NCBI RefSeq assembly: GCF_004345855.1
Contig: NZ_SLXN01000001.1
Span: forward strand, 930,001-994,000
Reading direction: 5' to 3'
DNA length: 64,000 nucleotides
Source: Sphingomonas sp. BK235
Lineage (GTDB): Bacteria > Pseudomonadota > Alphaproteobacteria > Sphingomonadales > Sphingomonadaceae
The position numbers and the translations under genes are program-made. Positions within the stretch are counted from its first letter, which is position 1. Every line of letters begins with the position of its first letter. The notes under the pieces are model-generated. The model was not told the DNA's origin, searched no databases, and worked only from the letters and a program-made list of their open reading frames with translations. Of this stretch, positions 34,030 to 42,314 are shown piece after piece.

Positions 34030-35670
34030 TCACTTCCGCTCGGCGGCGCTCCGCTCCCGCGTGGCGGCGAACTCGCTGCCCGCGCTCCAGCGCGGCCAGA
34101 TCCCCGGCCGGGCCAATCGCGTGCCGATCGCGTGGAACAGGTCGACGTCCATCGCCGCGCCGCGCAAGTCCCAGCCAGCGTCCCAACTGTCGCAGGTCTT
34201 GTGATAACAGGCCATGTAATCGTCGAGCCACTTCTGCCCGGCGGCACGGCCGCCCCGCGCGAGGTCGGGTGCCCCGCCGAGCGCCATCAGCAGCAGCGCG
34301 GGCACGCCGCGGCGCACCGTGGAGAAATGGTCGGCGCGGTAGAACAGGCCGCGCTCGCTGAACGTCTCGGGCGTGATCGTCCGTCGCTGCGCGCGCGCCG
34401 CCTCGGACAGCAGCGGGTCGAGCGTCGATTGGCCCGGGCCGACCAGCACCACGTCCTTAGCGGCCCCGGCGGTCTGGAGGATGTCGAGCGTCAGGTTGGC
34501 CGCGGTCGTGGCCAGCGGCATCGTCGGATGGGTGGCGTAATATTCCGAGCCGAGCAGCCCGCGCTCCTCGCCCGTCCACAAGGCGAAGACGAGCGAGCGG
34601 TCGGGCGCCGGCCCCGCCTTGAACAGCCGCGCCAGCTCGACGACGCCGGCGGTGCCGAGCGCATCGTCGTTGGCGCCGGGGCGGAGCGTGCGCCCGCTCG
34701 CGTCGGGCGGCCCCTCGCCATAGGCGTCCCAGTGCGCCGCGAACAGCACCGACTCGTCCGGACGGCTCTTGCCCGGGATCTTGGCGAGCACGTTGGCGCT
34801 GACGATCCGGTCGACCGTCACCGCGGCGTCGGCCGAGAAGGTCTTGCCCATCGGCACGGGGCGGAAGGATGCCGAACGCGCCTTGACCCGCAACGCGGCG
34901 AGATCGAGCCCGGCCTCGGCGAAGAGGCGGTCGGCGGCGTCATGCTCGATCCAGCCCTGAAGCGGTACGCGCGGGTCGTCGGCGCCGCGGACGATGTCGT
35001 AATTCTCGCCGTTGGAGGCGTTCACGGTGGACCAGGGATAGCCAGCGCCGGCGGTATCGTGGATGATCAGCGCCGCCGCGGCCCCCTGTCGCGCGGCTTC
35101 CTCGAACTTATAGGTCCAGCGGCCGTAATAGGTCATCCGCCGGTCGCCGAACCGCCCTTTGGCGTCGTCGCCGGCGCTCGCCTCGAAATCGGGATCGTTG
35201 ACGAGGAAGACCAATGTCTTGCCGCGCAGATCCATGCCCTTGAGATCGTCCCATCGCGCCTCGGGCGCGCGCACGCCATAGCCGACGAACACCATGGGCG
35301 AGTCCGACACCGCGATCCGCGCCGCGGCGCGCACGGTGGTCACCGCGATCTCCTTGCCCTGCGCCAGCGTGATGTCGCCGACGCGCATCGTCGCGTCTGC
35401 CGCGACGCGGGTGTGGATCAGCGGTACCTGCTGGAGAAACTGACCGTCCGGCCCTGCCGGCGCGAGCCCGAGCGCCTTGAACCGGGCGACGAGCCAGTCG
35501 AGCGTCTTGCGCTCCCCCGGCGTGCCCGGCGCACGGCCGCCGAAATCGGGTGACGCCAGGGTGCGAACGTCGGCGGAGAGCCGGGCCGGATCGGCAGGGG
35601 GCACGGTCTGCGCGACCGCGGGCGGCGATATCAGGGCGAGCGCCGCGAGCGCGGCGAGGGATCGGGGCAA
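34030..35670 (-). CDS. M28-family metallopeptidase with PA domain, secreted
   Basis: 546 residues from TTG 35670, with AAGGA seven bases upstream. Signal peptide MPRSLAALAALALISPPAVAQ. A protease-associated domain is inserted at about residues 140-250 (GYGVRAPEARWDDLKGMDLRGK). The M28 catalytic domain shows FAAHWDAYGEG, RPGANDDALGTAGVVELA, WTGEERGLLGSEYY and HKTCDSWDAG. It is a paralogue in family, but not close in sequence, of the M28 gene at 30618. It starts four bases after the NYN gene stop on the same strand. Confidence 0.9.
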   Translation of the reverse strand: MPRSLAALAALALISPPAVAQTVPPADPARLSADVRTLASPDFGGRAPGTPGERKTLDWLVARFKALGLAPAGPDGQFLQQVPLIHTRVAADATMRVGDITLAQGKEIAVTTVRAAARIAVSDSPMVFVGYGVRAPEARWDDLKGMDLRGKTLVFLVNDPDFEASAGDDAKGRFGDRRMTYYGRWTYKFEEAARQGAAAALIIHDTAGAGYPWSTVNASNGENYDIVRGADDPRVPLQGWIEHDAADRLFAEAGLDLAALRVKARSASFRPVPMGKTFSADAAVTVDRIVSANVLAKIPGKSRPDESVLFAAHWDAYGEGPPDASGRTLRPGANDDALGTAGVVELARLFKAGPAPDRSLVFALWTGEERGLLGSEYYATHPTMPLATTAANLTLDILQTAGAAKDVVLVGPGQSTLDPLLSEAARAQRRTITPETFSERGLFYRADHFSTVRRGVPALLLMALGGAPDLARGGRAAGQKWLDDYMACYHKTCDSWDAGWDLRGAAMDVDLFHAIGTRLARPGIWPRWSAGSEFAATRERSAAERK

Positions 35671-35673
35671 ACG

Positions 35674-36450
35674 TCAGTCCTTCCAGCGCACGTAGACATG
35701 GTTCTCGCGGCGATCGACGTCGATCGAGGGGATTGCGTCGACCAGGTCGGAGAGCCGCTTGTAGCCATAATTGCGCACGTCGAAGCTCGACCGGTTGGCG
35801 GCACGCTGCCCCAATGCGGAGAGCCCGACGAAGCCGCGCGAGTCGGGCTTGAGCGAGTCATAGGCGTCGTGAAGCAGGTGGAGCAGCTCGGGATCGTCGA
35901 CCGTGCCGCTCGCGCGCGCCGCCGCGGCGGTGGCGCCGATCGCGGGCGGGACCGACTGATCGAACGGCACCTCGACGCGCCGCGCGCGCTTGGGCTTGGT
36001 GGTCTCCAGCAGCGCGTTGACGTCGATGAAGCGCGTGCAGGCGTTGCGGAAGCCCTCGGGCGTGTTGCTGTTGCCGAAGCCATAGACGTCGAGCCCGTCC
36101 TGCCGGATCCGCGTGGCGAGCGGCATGAAGTCGCTGTCGGACGACATGATCCCGAAGGCGTCGACGCGACCGCGGTGGAGCAGGTCCATCGCGTCGATCG
36201 TCATCTTCATGTCGGTGGCGTTCTTGCCGCGCGTGAGATCGAATTGCTGCTGCGGCTCGATGCCATGCTTGACGGTCATGTCGCGCCAACCCTTGAGCGC
36301 CTCCTTGACCCAATTGCCGTAGACCCGGCGGACGTTGACGCTACCGAACTCGGCGAGCGCGGTCAGCACCGGGTCGAGCGCATGCCAGGACGCATTGTCG
36401 GCGTCGATCAGCAGCGCGATGTTGCGGGTGGGGAGGTCGTCGGCGGCCAT
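35674..36450 (-). CDS. NYN-domain protein with C-terminal OST-HTH/LOTUS-like domain
   Basis: 258 residues. The N-terminal NYN (PIN-like) nuclease domain has the acidic residues expected: LLIDADNAS, GKNATDMKMTIDAMDLL and GIMSSDSDFMPLATRIRQ. The C-terminal ~75 residues (LHLLHDAYDSLKPDSRGFVGLSALG to YGYKRLSDLVDAI) fit an OST-HTH/LOTUS RNA-binding domain. The protein therefore probably binds and cleaves RNA in the cytoplasm. This architecture is widespread in bacteria and poorly characterised. Confidence 0.9.
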   Translation of the reverse strand: MAADDLPTRNIALLIDADNASWHALDPVLTALAEFGSVNVRRVYGNWVKEALKGWRDMTVKHGIEPQQQFDLTRGKNATDMKMTIDAMDLLHRGRVDAFGIMSSDSDFMPLATRIRQDGLDVYGFGNSNTPEGFRNACTRFIDVNALLETTKPKRARRVEVPFDQSVPPAIGATAAAARASGTVDDPELLHLLHDAYDSLKPDSRGFVGLSALGQRAANRSSFDVRNYGYKRLSDLVDAIPSIDVDRRENHVYVRWKD

Positions 36451-36530
36451 GAGGCTGCATCGGCGGTGCGGCGGCGCAGGTCAACGGTTAAGGCCCCGTC
36501 GTCCGTCGCGGCGGACCGCCCCGGCCGACG

Positions 36531-38834
36531 TCATCCCACCTCACGGCGGAGCGTCGCGATCAACCCGCCGGCGCTGCCCAGCCGCGCCTCTTCCTCGTCG
36601 AGGATGGCGCGGAAGACCGCGCGCTTGATCGCCGCGACTCGACCGGGGCGCAGCCGGGTCGCGGCGGGCAGGGTGGAGACGGTGATGTCGATCATCCGCT
36701 CGGCGCCGTGCAGCCGACCCCAGAGGTAATCATTCTCGCGGTAGGCGCGGCTGAAGAATGCGCCGAAGCTGTTGAATTGAATGCCTTTCAGCGTCGCCGC
36801 CGCGCCTCCCGCGCGGATCGAGCGCGCGTCGTCGGGAGAGACGCGGTCGACCTTGATCGGGTCGAACTCGTCGAGCCCCTCGCCCTGAAGCAGCGGCAGG
36901 GTCGCCACGTCGACGAAGGGAAAGCCCAGATAGTTGAGCAGCATCGGTCGACGGGCCTCGCGCGGCACCGCGGCCAGCGCCGCCGCCATCCGCGTGTCGG
37001 TCGCGGCGTCGAGCGCGGTGAGGTCGAGCGAGGCGCCGAAGGCATCGAGCAGCGGCGCGGCATCGTCGCGCAACGCGCGCACGTCGTGGCGCAACGCGGC
37101 ATGGGTGTCGGTCTGTTTGGCGCGCAGATAGGCGGTCAGGGAATCATAGATCGCGTCGCGCAGCGGCTGGAGCGTCGCCGCGCTGGCCTCATGATCCAGC
37201 TCCCCCAGACGGCGCGCGAGCAAGCGCAGCCGGCGTACGCGGAAGTTGAGGTCGAAGGTGCGCAGGAACGCGACCATCGCCTCGCTCGCGCCGCCGGCAT
37301 AGACCGCATCGGCGTCGAGCCCGCGCGCGGCGAGTGCCGCATCGATCCGCTCGCGGATGCGGCTCCACCGCTGCGCCCCCGGCGCGCCGCCGATGGCGTG
37401 GAGCAGCGCCGCGACGAACTCGACCACGCCGGCCGCCTTGAGCTGTCCATAACCGACATAGCCATATCCGGCGCGATCCGCCGCCGCCTCCTGTGCGCGA
37501 CGGCGCCACGCCACCAGCCGCGCCGGGGTCGGGCGATCGAGGAAGAAGGTGCGGCCGAACAATTCCTCGATCGCGGCGTCGACCTGCGGGCGGATCGCCT
37601 CGGTGATCGCGCGCATCCGCTCGATCCGGCGCGAGCGCTCGGCCAGCGCTTCCAGATTGTCGCGGATCGGCTGTTGGCGCGGCAGCTCGCTGATCGCCCC
37701 GAGGATCGTCTGGAAGAAGCCGGGCGGCCCGTCACCCCCGCCTCCCAGCGTCAATTTGTGCCCCGGCGAGGGATCGACATAGACGAAGCGGCGGTCGATC
37801 TCGCGCTTGGCGGGCCGTTCGCGCAGCGCATCGATCGCGGGACGGAACGGCGCGTTGGCGAGCACCGAGCCGTCGATCAGCACCGCGCCTTCGGCCGCGC
37901 GCGCGGCGGCATGGCGCGGCAGCACGCGCTCGAGGAAGTCGCGCCGACCGGGCCAGCGCCGCCGCCGTGCCCTGAGCACGCGATCGAGCTCGGCGACGGT
38001 GAAGGGCGGAAAGGCGCCGGGAAAGCTCGACGTCGCGCGCGCGGCGAAGATCAGCTCGGGCACCGCGGCGAGCGTGTCGCGCGCGGCCCCATGATCGCTG
38101 AAGGGAAGCACGAGCCGATGCTCGGTCTCCATCACTTCGGGCGGCGAATGAAGCTGGAGGCGTTCGGGATGCCCGCCGAAGTCGGTGACGGTGACGAACA
38201 GGTCGAGTGGCTGTCCCGGGGGCAACAGTCGCGGCCCGCGCGGCGCGGCCGCCATGGCGTCGAAGGCGTCGAGCAGCATGCCCGTGAATCCCTCGCCCGA
38301 GAAGGGCGGCTCGAACCAGCGGGAGCGGACGAAATGCGAGAGTTTGGCGCGCACCTCGTCGCGGGTCGCCTCGTCGAGCGCCTCGAGCTGTTCCGCGCTG
38401 CGTCCCGCCGCCATCCAGGCCAGGGGGAGCGCCCAGACTTTCGAGAAGCGCGAGGCGGGCGCCGCGTCGGCGTCGATCAGGCGCTCGACGTCGGCCCCGT
38501 CGAGCCACAGATCGGTGAGCGGATCGAGCGACTGCCCGCTCGCGATCGCCTGGGCCAGGAACACGCCGTTGATCCCGCCCGCGCTGGCGCCCGCGACGAT
38601 ATCGGGCAGCACGCGCACGCGCCAGCGCGCGCTCTCCTCGATCTCGTCGAGCAGCGCGCGATAGACCTGCGCGCTCGCGCCGTCGCACGGCGCGCCGTCC
38701 CGCGCGGCGCGGCTGGCGCGCGCGAGGTGCCACACCTCCTTGACGATGCCGTGCATATAGACCGCCAGGCTGATCCCGCCGTAGCAGACCAGCGCCAGCC
38801 GCACTTCCTTCTCGCGCACCATCGCCTCGCTCAT
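36531..38834 (-). CDS. Large patatin-like lipase family protein (DUF3376-like)
   Basis: 767 residues from ATG 38834. Patatin fold near the N-terminus: VRLALVCYGGISLAVYMHGI (oxyanion region), nucleophile serine in VAGASAGGINGVF, and the dyad aspartate in VLIDGSVLANAPF. The extended C-terminal ~400 residues are Arg/Ala/Leu-rich and helical and match no named domain I can place. Phospholipid hydrolysis is inferred. It overlaps the stop of the upstream EEP gene by four bases (ATGA), so the two are translated together. Confidence 0.88.
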   Translation of the reverse strand: MSEAMVREKEVRLALVCYGGISLAVYMHGIVKEVWHLARASRAARDGAPCDGASAQVYRALLDEIEESARWRVRVLPDIVAGASAGGINGVFLAQAIASGQSLDPLTDLWLDGADVERLIDADAAPASRFSKVWALPLAWMAAGRSAEQLEALDEATRDEVRAKLSHFVRSRWFEPPFSGEGFTGMLLDAFDAMAAAPRGPRLLPPGQPLDLFVTVTDFGGHPERLQLHSPPEVMETEHRLVLPFSDHGAARDTLAAVPELIFAARATSSFPGAFPPFTVAELDRVLRARRRRWPGRRDFLERVLPRHAAARAAEGAVLIDGSVLANAPFRPAIDALRERPAKREIDRRFVYVDPSPGHKLTLGGGGDGPPGFFQTILGAISELPRQQPIRDNLEALAERSRRIERMRAITEAIRPQVDAAIEELFGRTFFLDRPTPARLVAWRRRAQEAAADRAGYGYVGYGQLKAAGVVEFVAALLHAIGGAPGAQRWSRIRERIDAALAARGLDADAVYAGGASEAMVAFLRTFDLNFRVRRLRLLARRLGELDHEASAATLQPLRDAIYDSLTAYLRAKQTDTHAALRHDVRALRDDAAPLLDAFGASLDLTALDAATDTRMAAALAAVPREARRPMLLNYLGFPFVDVATLPLLQGEGLDEFDPIKVDRVSPDDARSIRAGGAAATLKGIQFNSFGAFFSRAYRENDYLWGRLHGAERMIDITVSTLPAATRLRPGRVAAIKRAVFRAILDEEEARLGSAGGLIATLRREVG

Positions 38835-39529
38835 GCGGCGGCGATCTCGGCCCAGATCGGCAGATGGTCCGACGCGACCCGCGCCGCCGCCGTCTGATGG
38901 ACACCGCAGGCGACGACGCGCAACGCGCGCGACACCATGATGCGATCGAGCCGCGCGATCGGGCGGCGCGCGTGGAAGCTCGGCCCCGTCTCGGCGAAAT
39001 GGAAGTCGCGCGCGAAGTCGCTGAGGCAGCCCGAGGCGCGGGTCCACTCGTTGAGATCACCCATCATCACCGTGGCGTCCCCGGGGGCACGATGCGCCGC
39101 ATGCGCGAGCACCGCCGCGGCCTGACGCCGACGCCACAGGCCCGAGAGATCGAGATGCATGCCGATCACCCGCACCACCGCGCCACCCAGCGCGACGTCG
39201 ACGCTGACCGCACCGCGCGGCTCCAGGGCGGGCAGATGGAGCTGCTGGCAGTCGACCACCTCCGCCGTCTTGCGCACCAGCAACGCATTGCCATGCCATC
39301 CCATGCTGGTGGCCCGCATCCCGAGCGCGACCGAGCGCCAGTCGCTGTGCTCCTCCAGCAGATGCGGGGTGAGCACCGCGGCGCGCTGGCCGAAGCGCCG
39401 GTCGGCCTCTTGCAGCGCGATGACATCGGCGTCGATCTCGCGCAGCACCTGGAGGATCCGCTCGGGATTGCGCCGCCGATCGGTGCCGATCGCCTTGCGG
39501 ATGTTGTAGCTGGCGACCTTGAGCCTCAT
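38831..39529 (-). CDS. Endonuclease/exonuclease/phosphatase (EEP) family protein
   Basis: 232 residues. EEP catalytic motifs are in order: VASYNIRKAIG, IALQEADRRFG, GMHLDLSGLWRR, VMMGDLNEWTR, ARLDRIMVS and VASDHLPIWAEI. The family includes nucleases, sphingomyelinases and inositol phosphatases, so the substrate cannot be assigned. Coupling to a patatin-like lipase by an ATGA overlap favours a lipid or phospholipid substrate; that is an inference. The ATG at 39529 is followed upstream by a 326-base gap. Confidence 0.88.
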   Translation of the reverse strand: MRLKVASYNIRKAIGTDRRRNPERILQVLREIDADVIALQEADRRFGQRAAVLTPHLLEEHSDWRSVALGMRATSMGWHGNALLVRKTAEVVDCQQLHLPALEPRGAVSVDVALGGAVVRVIGMHLDLSGLWRRRQAAAVLAHAAHRAPGDATVMMGDLNEWTRASGCLSDFARDFHFAETGPSFHARRPIARLDRIMVSRALRVVACGVHQTAAARVASDHLPIWAEIAAA

Positions 39530-39787
39530 CGCAGCCGTAACGAGTCGGGGCGCCCCGCGGTTGCAGCGTCATGTCCGTGGCATCGGCGTTACCGACCCGC
39601 GCTGGACCGTTTCATCAGCCTTGTCGCGGGGGCGCGATGCGTCGGGCGCCGTGCTGGCTGCGATTATCGCTTCCGGAGAAGCGAACGAGTCGAAAGCAGG
39701 AGGCATGCGGGAGGTGGCAGGTGGCCGGCGTGGTCGTCGCGGCGCGAGTGAAGTGGCCGAGCAATAGGCCACTCAACTTGCCGTAAT
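39530..39787. other. Gap upstream of the EEP gene; one hairpin, no gene
   Basis: No supported gene on either strand. The only structure seen is AGTGGCC-N8-GGCCACT at 39752-39773, just before the LexA-like site. Short reading frames here lack ribosome binding sites and family features. Confidence 0.55.
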
Positions 39788-39802
39788 GTTCTCAATATGT
39801 TC
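39788..39802 (+). promoter_or_regulatory. LexA (SOS) box
   Basis: GTTC-TCAATAT-GTTC is a perfect match to the alphaproteobacterial LexA operator GTTC-N7-GTTC. A TATGTT -10-like hexamer at 39796-39801 overlaps its second half-site, so a bound repressor would block transcription. The start codon of a 30-codon reading frame lies 54 bases downstream. Confidence 0.75.
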
Positions 39803-39855
39803 TGTCCTACATCCCGGGTAGACGCTACGATCGGGGACATGGAAGGAGATGTTCC

Positions 39856-39948
39856 ATGATCCTGCTCGACGCCCCGCTCGTCACCGCCCTCGCAGCCGTC
39901 ATCGGCAGCTTGGCCGCCTTGGTCTGGTCGTGCCGCCGGCGGCCGTGA
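39856..39948 (+). CDS. 30-residue SOS-controlled membrane microprotein (candidate)
   Basis: Too short for standard gene callers. ATG 39856 has AAGGAG with a seven-base spacer, among the best ribosome binding sites in the window. The peptide starts MILLDAPLVTAL, continues with a hydrophobic span at residues 8-24 and ends VWSCRRRP, so one membrane helix with a basic end. The LexA box 54 bases upstream implies DNA-damage induction. Known comparisons in size, control and topology are Caulobacter SidA (29 residues, blocks division) and Escherichia coli TisB (29 residues, membrane toxin). No sequence homology is claimed. The next gene is convergent, with eight bases between stops. Confidence 0.65.
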   Translation: MILLDAPLVTALAAVIGSLAALVWSCRRRP

Positions 39949-39956
39949 GACGCGCC

Positions 39957-40379
39957 TCAGCGATCGTAGGCGCCGCGGATATGGCCGAGCCAGCCCGCGG
40001 CGCCGAGCGAACGCTCGTCGCGCGCGGGCACGGCGCTGCCCGCCTGCTTCGCCACGAAGGTCTTGGCACGCGCGTCATCGGGATTGATCGGCTGGGCGAA
40101 GCGCAGTCCGGCGGCACCGTGTTCGACCCAGATCACCGTCGCGCCGACCGCGGCGAGCGAGCCCACCGTCACCAGCACGGTCGCGCCGCGTTGCAGTCGC
40201 TCGGCCTGATCGACGCGCACGCCGGTGGACGACAGATCGCGCACGCGGTGCCGCGTCGCACCCCCGGCACCGAAACGCTCGATCAGCGCGCCCAGCATCA
40301 CGCGATGCCGCTCGGCGCGCGGCTGATGCTCGCGCGCTGGTGCGCCGATCGGCGGATCGCGGCCGGCGATCTCGCTCAC
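39957..40379 (-). CDS. PilZ-domain protein 2
   Basis: 140 residues, GTG start at 40379, two bases after the stop of the upstream PilZ gene. PilZ signature elements: ERHRVMLGALIERF (arginine region) and VRDLSSTGVRV (D-x-S-x-x-G). The C-terminal ~40 residues (RAKTFVAKQAG to LGHIRGAYDR) extend past the PilZ barrel. PilZ domains bind cyclic di-GMP; the RxxxR motif is not canonical here, so binding is uncertain. Confidence 0.8.
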   Translation of the reverse strand: MSEIAGRDPPIGAPAREHQPRAERHRVMLGALIERFGAGGATRHRVRDLSSTGVRVDQAERLQRGATVLVTVGSLAAVGATVIWVEHGAAGLRFAQPINPDDARAKTFVAKQAGSAVPARDERSLGAAGWLGHIRGAYDR

Positions 40380-40381
40380 GT

Positions 40382-40771
40382 TCAGATGTCCTCGAACTCG
40401 GTGTCGCTCGCGCCGGAGGCGCGACCGGCGAGCAGCGAGATGACCTCGGGCGCGAGTCGCTGCTCGAAGCGCACGCCGACTTCGCCGTCATAGCACCAGG
40501 CGACGATTCCCACCTGGGTTTCCATGTCGCCGATGCGGAGCCACACCCGCTGCGCCACCTTGAGCGTCACGCCGCGGAGGCGGCAGCCGCGATTGGACAC
40601 GTCGACCACCTGGACGCTCTCGCTGGCACCGAGGAACAAGCGGACGCTGCCCTCCAGCGCGGTCGGTACGCGCAGCTCGCGACGGTTGTCGTTCCACGAC
40701 TCCGCCTCCAGCCACACGTCCTCGCCCTGCGTCGCGCCCGCCTGATCCACGATCCGTCCCATCTGCCGCAC
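40382..40771 (-). CDS. PilZ-domain protein 1
   Basis: 129 residues from GTG 40771, chosen because AAGGG lies seven bases upstream; ATG 40762, three codons later, is the alternative. The canonical c-di-GMP motif is present: NRRELR followed by DVSNRGCRL. The rest (QRVWLRIGDMETQVGIVAWCYDGEVGVRFEQRL) is the typical beta-barrel. It is the first gene of a two-gene leftward unit of PilZ proteins. Probable c-di-GMP sensor; effector target unknown. Confidence 0.85.
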   Translation of the reverse strand: MRQMGRIVDQAGATQGEDVWLEAESWNDNRRELRVPTALEGSVRLFLGASESVQVVDVSNRGCRLRGVTLKVAQRVWLRIGDMETQVGIVAWCYDGEVGVRFEQRLAPEVISLLAGRASGASDTEFEDI

Positions 40772-40905
40772 TCGAACACCCTTATCGGTCAACAGGCTTA
40801 ACAGCCCGTAATCGGCGCGAAGTTGCAACTTGACCAGGATCAGCACGAATCCGCTGCGTCGATGCACAGACGCGAAACGTTCCTGCCAAGACCGAGGAGA
40901 GAGAG

Positions 40906-41109
40906 ATGCGGGACGAACGCGCGGCCGCGCAGGAGCGGGTGACCCTGCTCCATGCCGAGGAACAGCAGGAGAAGCGCATCGCGCTCGGCCTGCCACCCGG
41001 CGAGGAACATGACCGGCACTGGATGCGCGGCGAACGCCTGTCCGACGAGGCCTGGTCGATCGAAGAGGCCTATGATCTCGATCCGGTGCCGAGCGGGCTC
41101 TGGCGCTGA
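40906..41109 (+). CDS. 67-residue charged protein of unknown function
   Basis: Soluble, highly charged protein, MRDERAAAQERVTLLHAEEQ to DLDPVPSGLWR. ATG 40906 follows a purine-rich GGAGAGAGAG ribosome binding site directly. The N-terminal 30 residues could form a helix. It diverges from the PilZ pair across a 134-base gap. No family recognised. The ribosome binding site supports it being a real gene. Confidence 0.6.
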   Translation: MRDERAAAQERVTLLHAEEQQEKRIALGLPPGEEHDRHWMRGERLSDEAWSIEEAYDLDPVPSGLWR

Positions 41110-41299
41110 GCGTCAGGTCGACGGTGGCGACGCGGTGGACGTAGGATAGCAACTCGGCTCAACATGGTCGGGCCGTTGCCAGCGCGGCGACCGGCGTCGA
41201 CGCAGCATGTCCGCTTTTTCGCGATCGCTGTCGAAACTCCCCGCACCGTCGATCCGCCGCGCCTGTGGCCCAGCACGATCAAATTGTGAGGATGGTCGA

Positions 41300-41328
41300 T
41301 TGTGGGCTGATGCAGATCAACCTAGACT
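41300..41328 (+). promoter_or_regulatory. Possible promoter with long leader
   Basis: TTGTGG (41300-41305), 17 bases, TAGACT (41323-41328). If used, transcription would start near 41335 and give a leader of about 255 bases before the gene at 41592. Both boxes are partial matches. Confidence 0.35.
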
Positions 41329-41360
41329 GTGTACGCGACCCGGAGGGACTTTGACGCATG

Positions 41361-41402
41361 AGGCCCTCTACCTCGGCCCGGTGACGCCTTCGTCGCCGGG
41401 CC
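41361..41402 (+). promoter_or_regulatory. Possible leader peptide and hairpin
   Basis: A reading frame of eight codons (MRPSTSAR, 41358-41384) has GGAGG about 11 bases upstream, and its stop lies within the left arm of a strong 12-base hairpin (41375-41386 with 41391-41402, loop CCTT, one G-U pair). The arrangement is what a translation-sensitive leader would look like. This is an inference; no family is known to me. The rest of the gap 41110-41591 shows nothing else. Confidence 0.3.
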
Positions 41403-41591
41403 GTCCTGTTGCGCCGATCACCGTCCCATCCTGGGTCACAGCGCGCCGGCGGCGCGTGCTGCACCGGGATCGATCGGAACCTATCGGCCTGCCGGCCGCT
41501 TGGCAGCCACGCTGATCCGCCGGCTTGCGGCGCTCGCGCCGCGCCCCTGTGGGTGCTCGCCCGGATCATCCAGGACGAGGGAATACTCACG

Positions 41592-41780
41592 ATGGAAGCC
41601 GATACCTGTGCGGTCTCACCTCGCGTGTTCGCGGACAAGGGCGTGGTACGGATCGAGTCGCGCTCGGGGATGGCATTCCGCGTGACCCCCGATGTCGCGA
41701 TCCGGATGAGCCAGGATCTGATCCGCGGCGCAGCACAGGCGGCCGGGCAGGGGCGGCTCGATAGCCTGCTAGACCTGTGA
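41592..41780 (+). CDS. 62-residue protein of unknown function
   Basis: ATG 41592 with GAGGGA about ten bases upstream. Sequence MEADTCAVSPRVFADKGVVRIESRSGMAF and a helical C-terminus rich in Ala/Gly/Gln, ending GRLDSLLDL. No transmembrane span, no known motif. Codon use looks like the neighbours. It could be a small regulatory or adaptor protein; I do not recognise it. Confidence 0.55.
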   Translation: MEADTCAVSPRVFADKGVVRIESRSGMAFRVTPDVAIRMSQDLIRGAAQAAGQGRLDSLLDL

Positions 41781-41852
41781 ACGTTCTTGCGCGGCTGCCG
41801 AGGCGGGGTGTCCGTTGCCTCGGTCCGCGAAAACGCCGATAAGCTCTCGCTC

Positions 41853-42188
41853 ATGACCATCCTCTGCGTCCTGGGGCTGCATCGCTGGACGAGCCACGCC
41901 ACCGCGCGGCCGGGCACGACCGTCCACCGCTGCGATCGGTGCGGGCGACGGACGCACACGCATCACGGTCGCGGCCGCTTGCGCAAGCGCGCATTGCTGG
42001 TGCCGGCGCTGATGGTGTCGGCGGCGCTCTGGTTCGTCGGCTACAATCTCATCTTCCACGGGCGGACCCGCGTGATCCACACCATGTCGCGCACCGCGAG
42101 CAAGGTCGAGGTGGCGGCGTCGCGCGGGCGCGCGATGATCCACCGCGCCCAAGGCGATCGGGGTCAATACGTTCAGCCCGAGGATTGA
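41853..42188 (+). CDS. Small membrane protein with N-terminal CxxC motif
   Basis: 111 residues from ATG 41853 (MTILCVLGLHRWT). Residues about 25-33 carry HRCDRCGRRT, half of a possible zinc ribbon, followed by a His/Arg-rich stretch. One membrane span lies near residues 48-66 (LLVPALMVSAALWFVGYNLIF). The C-terminal tail is polar. Function unknown. A 22-codon longer frame upstream lacks a ribosome binding site. Confidence 0.6.
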   Translation: MTILCVLGLHRWTSHATARPGTTVHRCDRCGRRTHTHHGRGRLRKRALLVPALMVSAALWFVGYNLIFHGRTRVIHTMSRTASKVEVAASRGRAMIHRAQGDRGQYVQPED

Positions 42189-42314
42189 GGCTCAGGCCGG
42201 TCACCTCGCATCCGATCGCCCGCCCCTTCTCTGGGATCCGCGGTAAATCTCCCGAAAAATGCGTAGCCTGATCCCGATCGCGGTGGCAGTTCGCGCGTGC
42301 GGATAGGCAGGGCC

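Noticed and set aside
39571-39786. 71-codon plus-strand frame before the LexA box
   Set aside because: No ribosome binding site, unusual residue mix and no conserved motif; it ends at the operator.
41279-41959. 226-codon minus-strand frame
   Set aside because: No ribosome binding site, no family features, overlaps two plus-strand small genes; composition typical of antisense.
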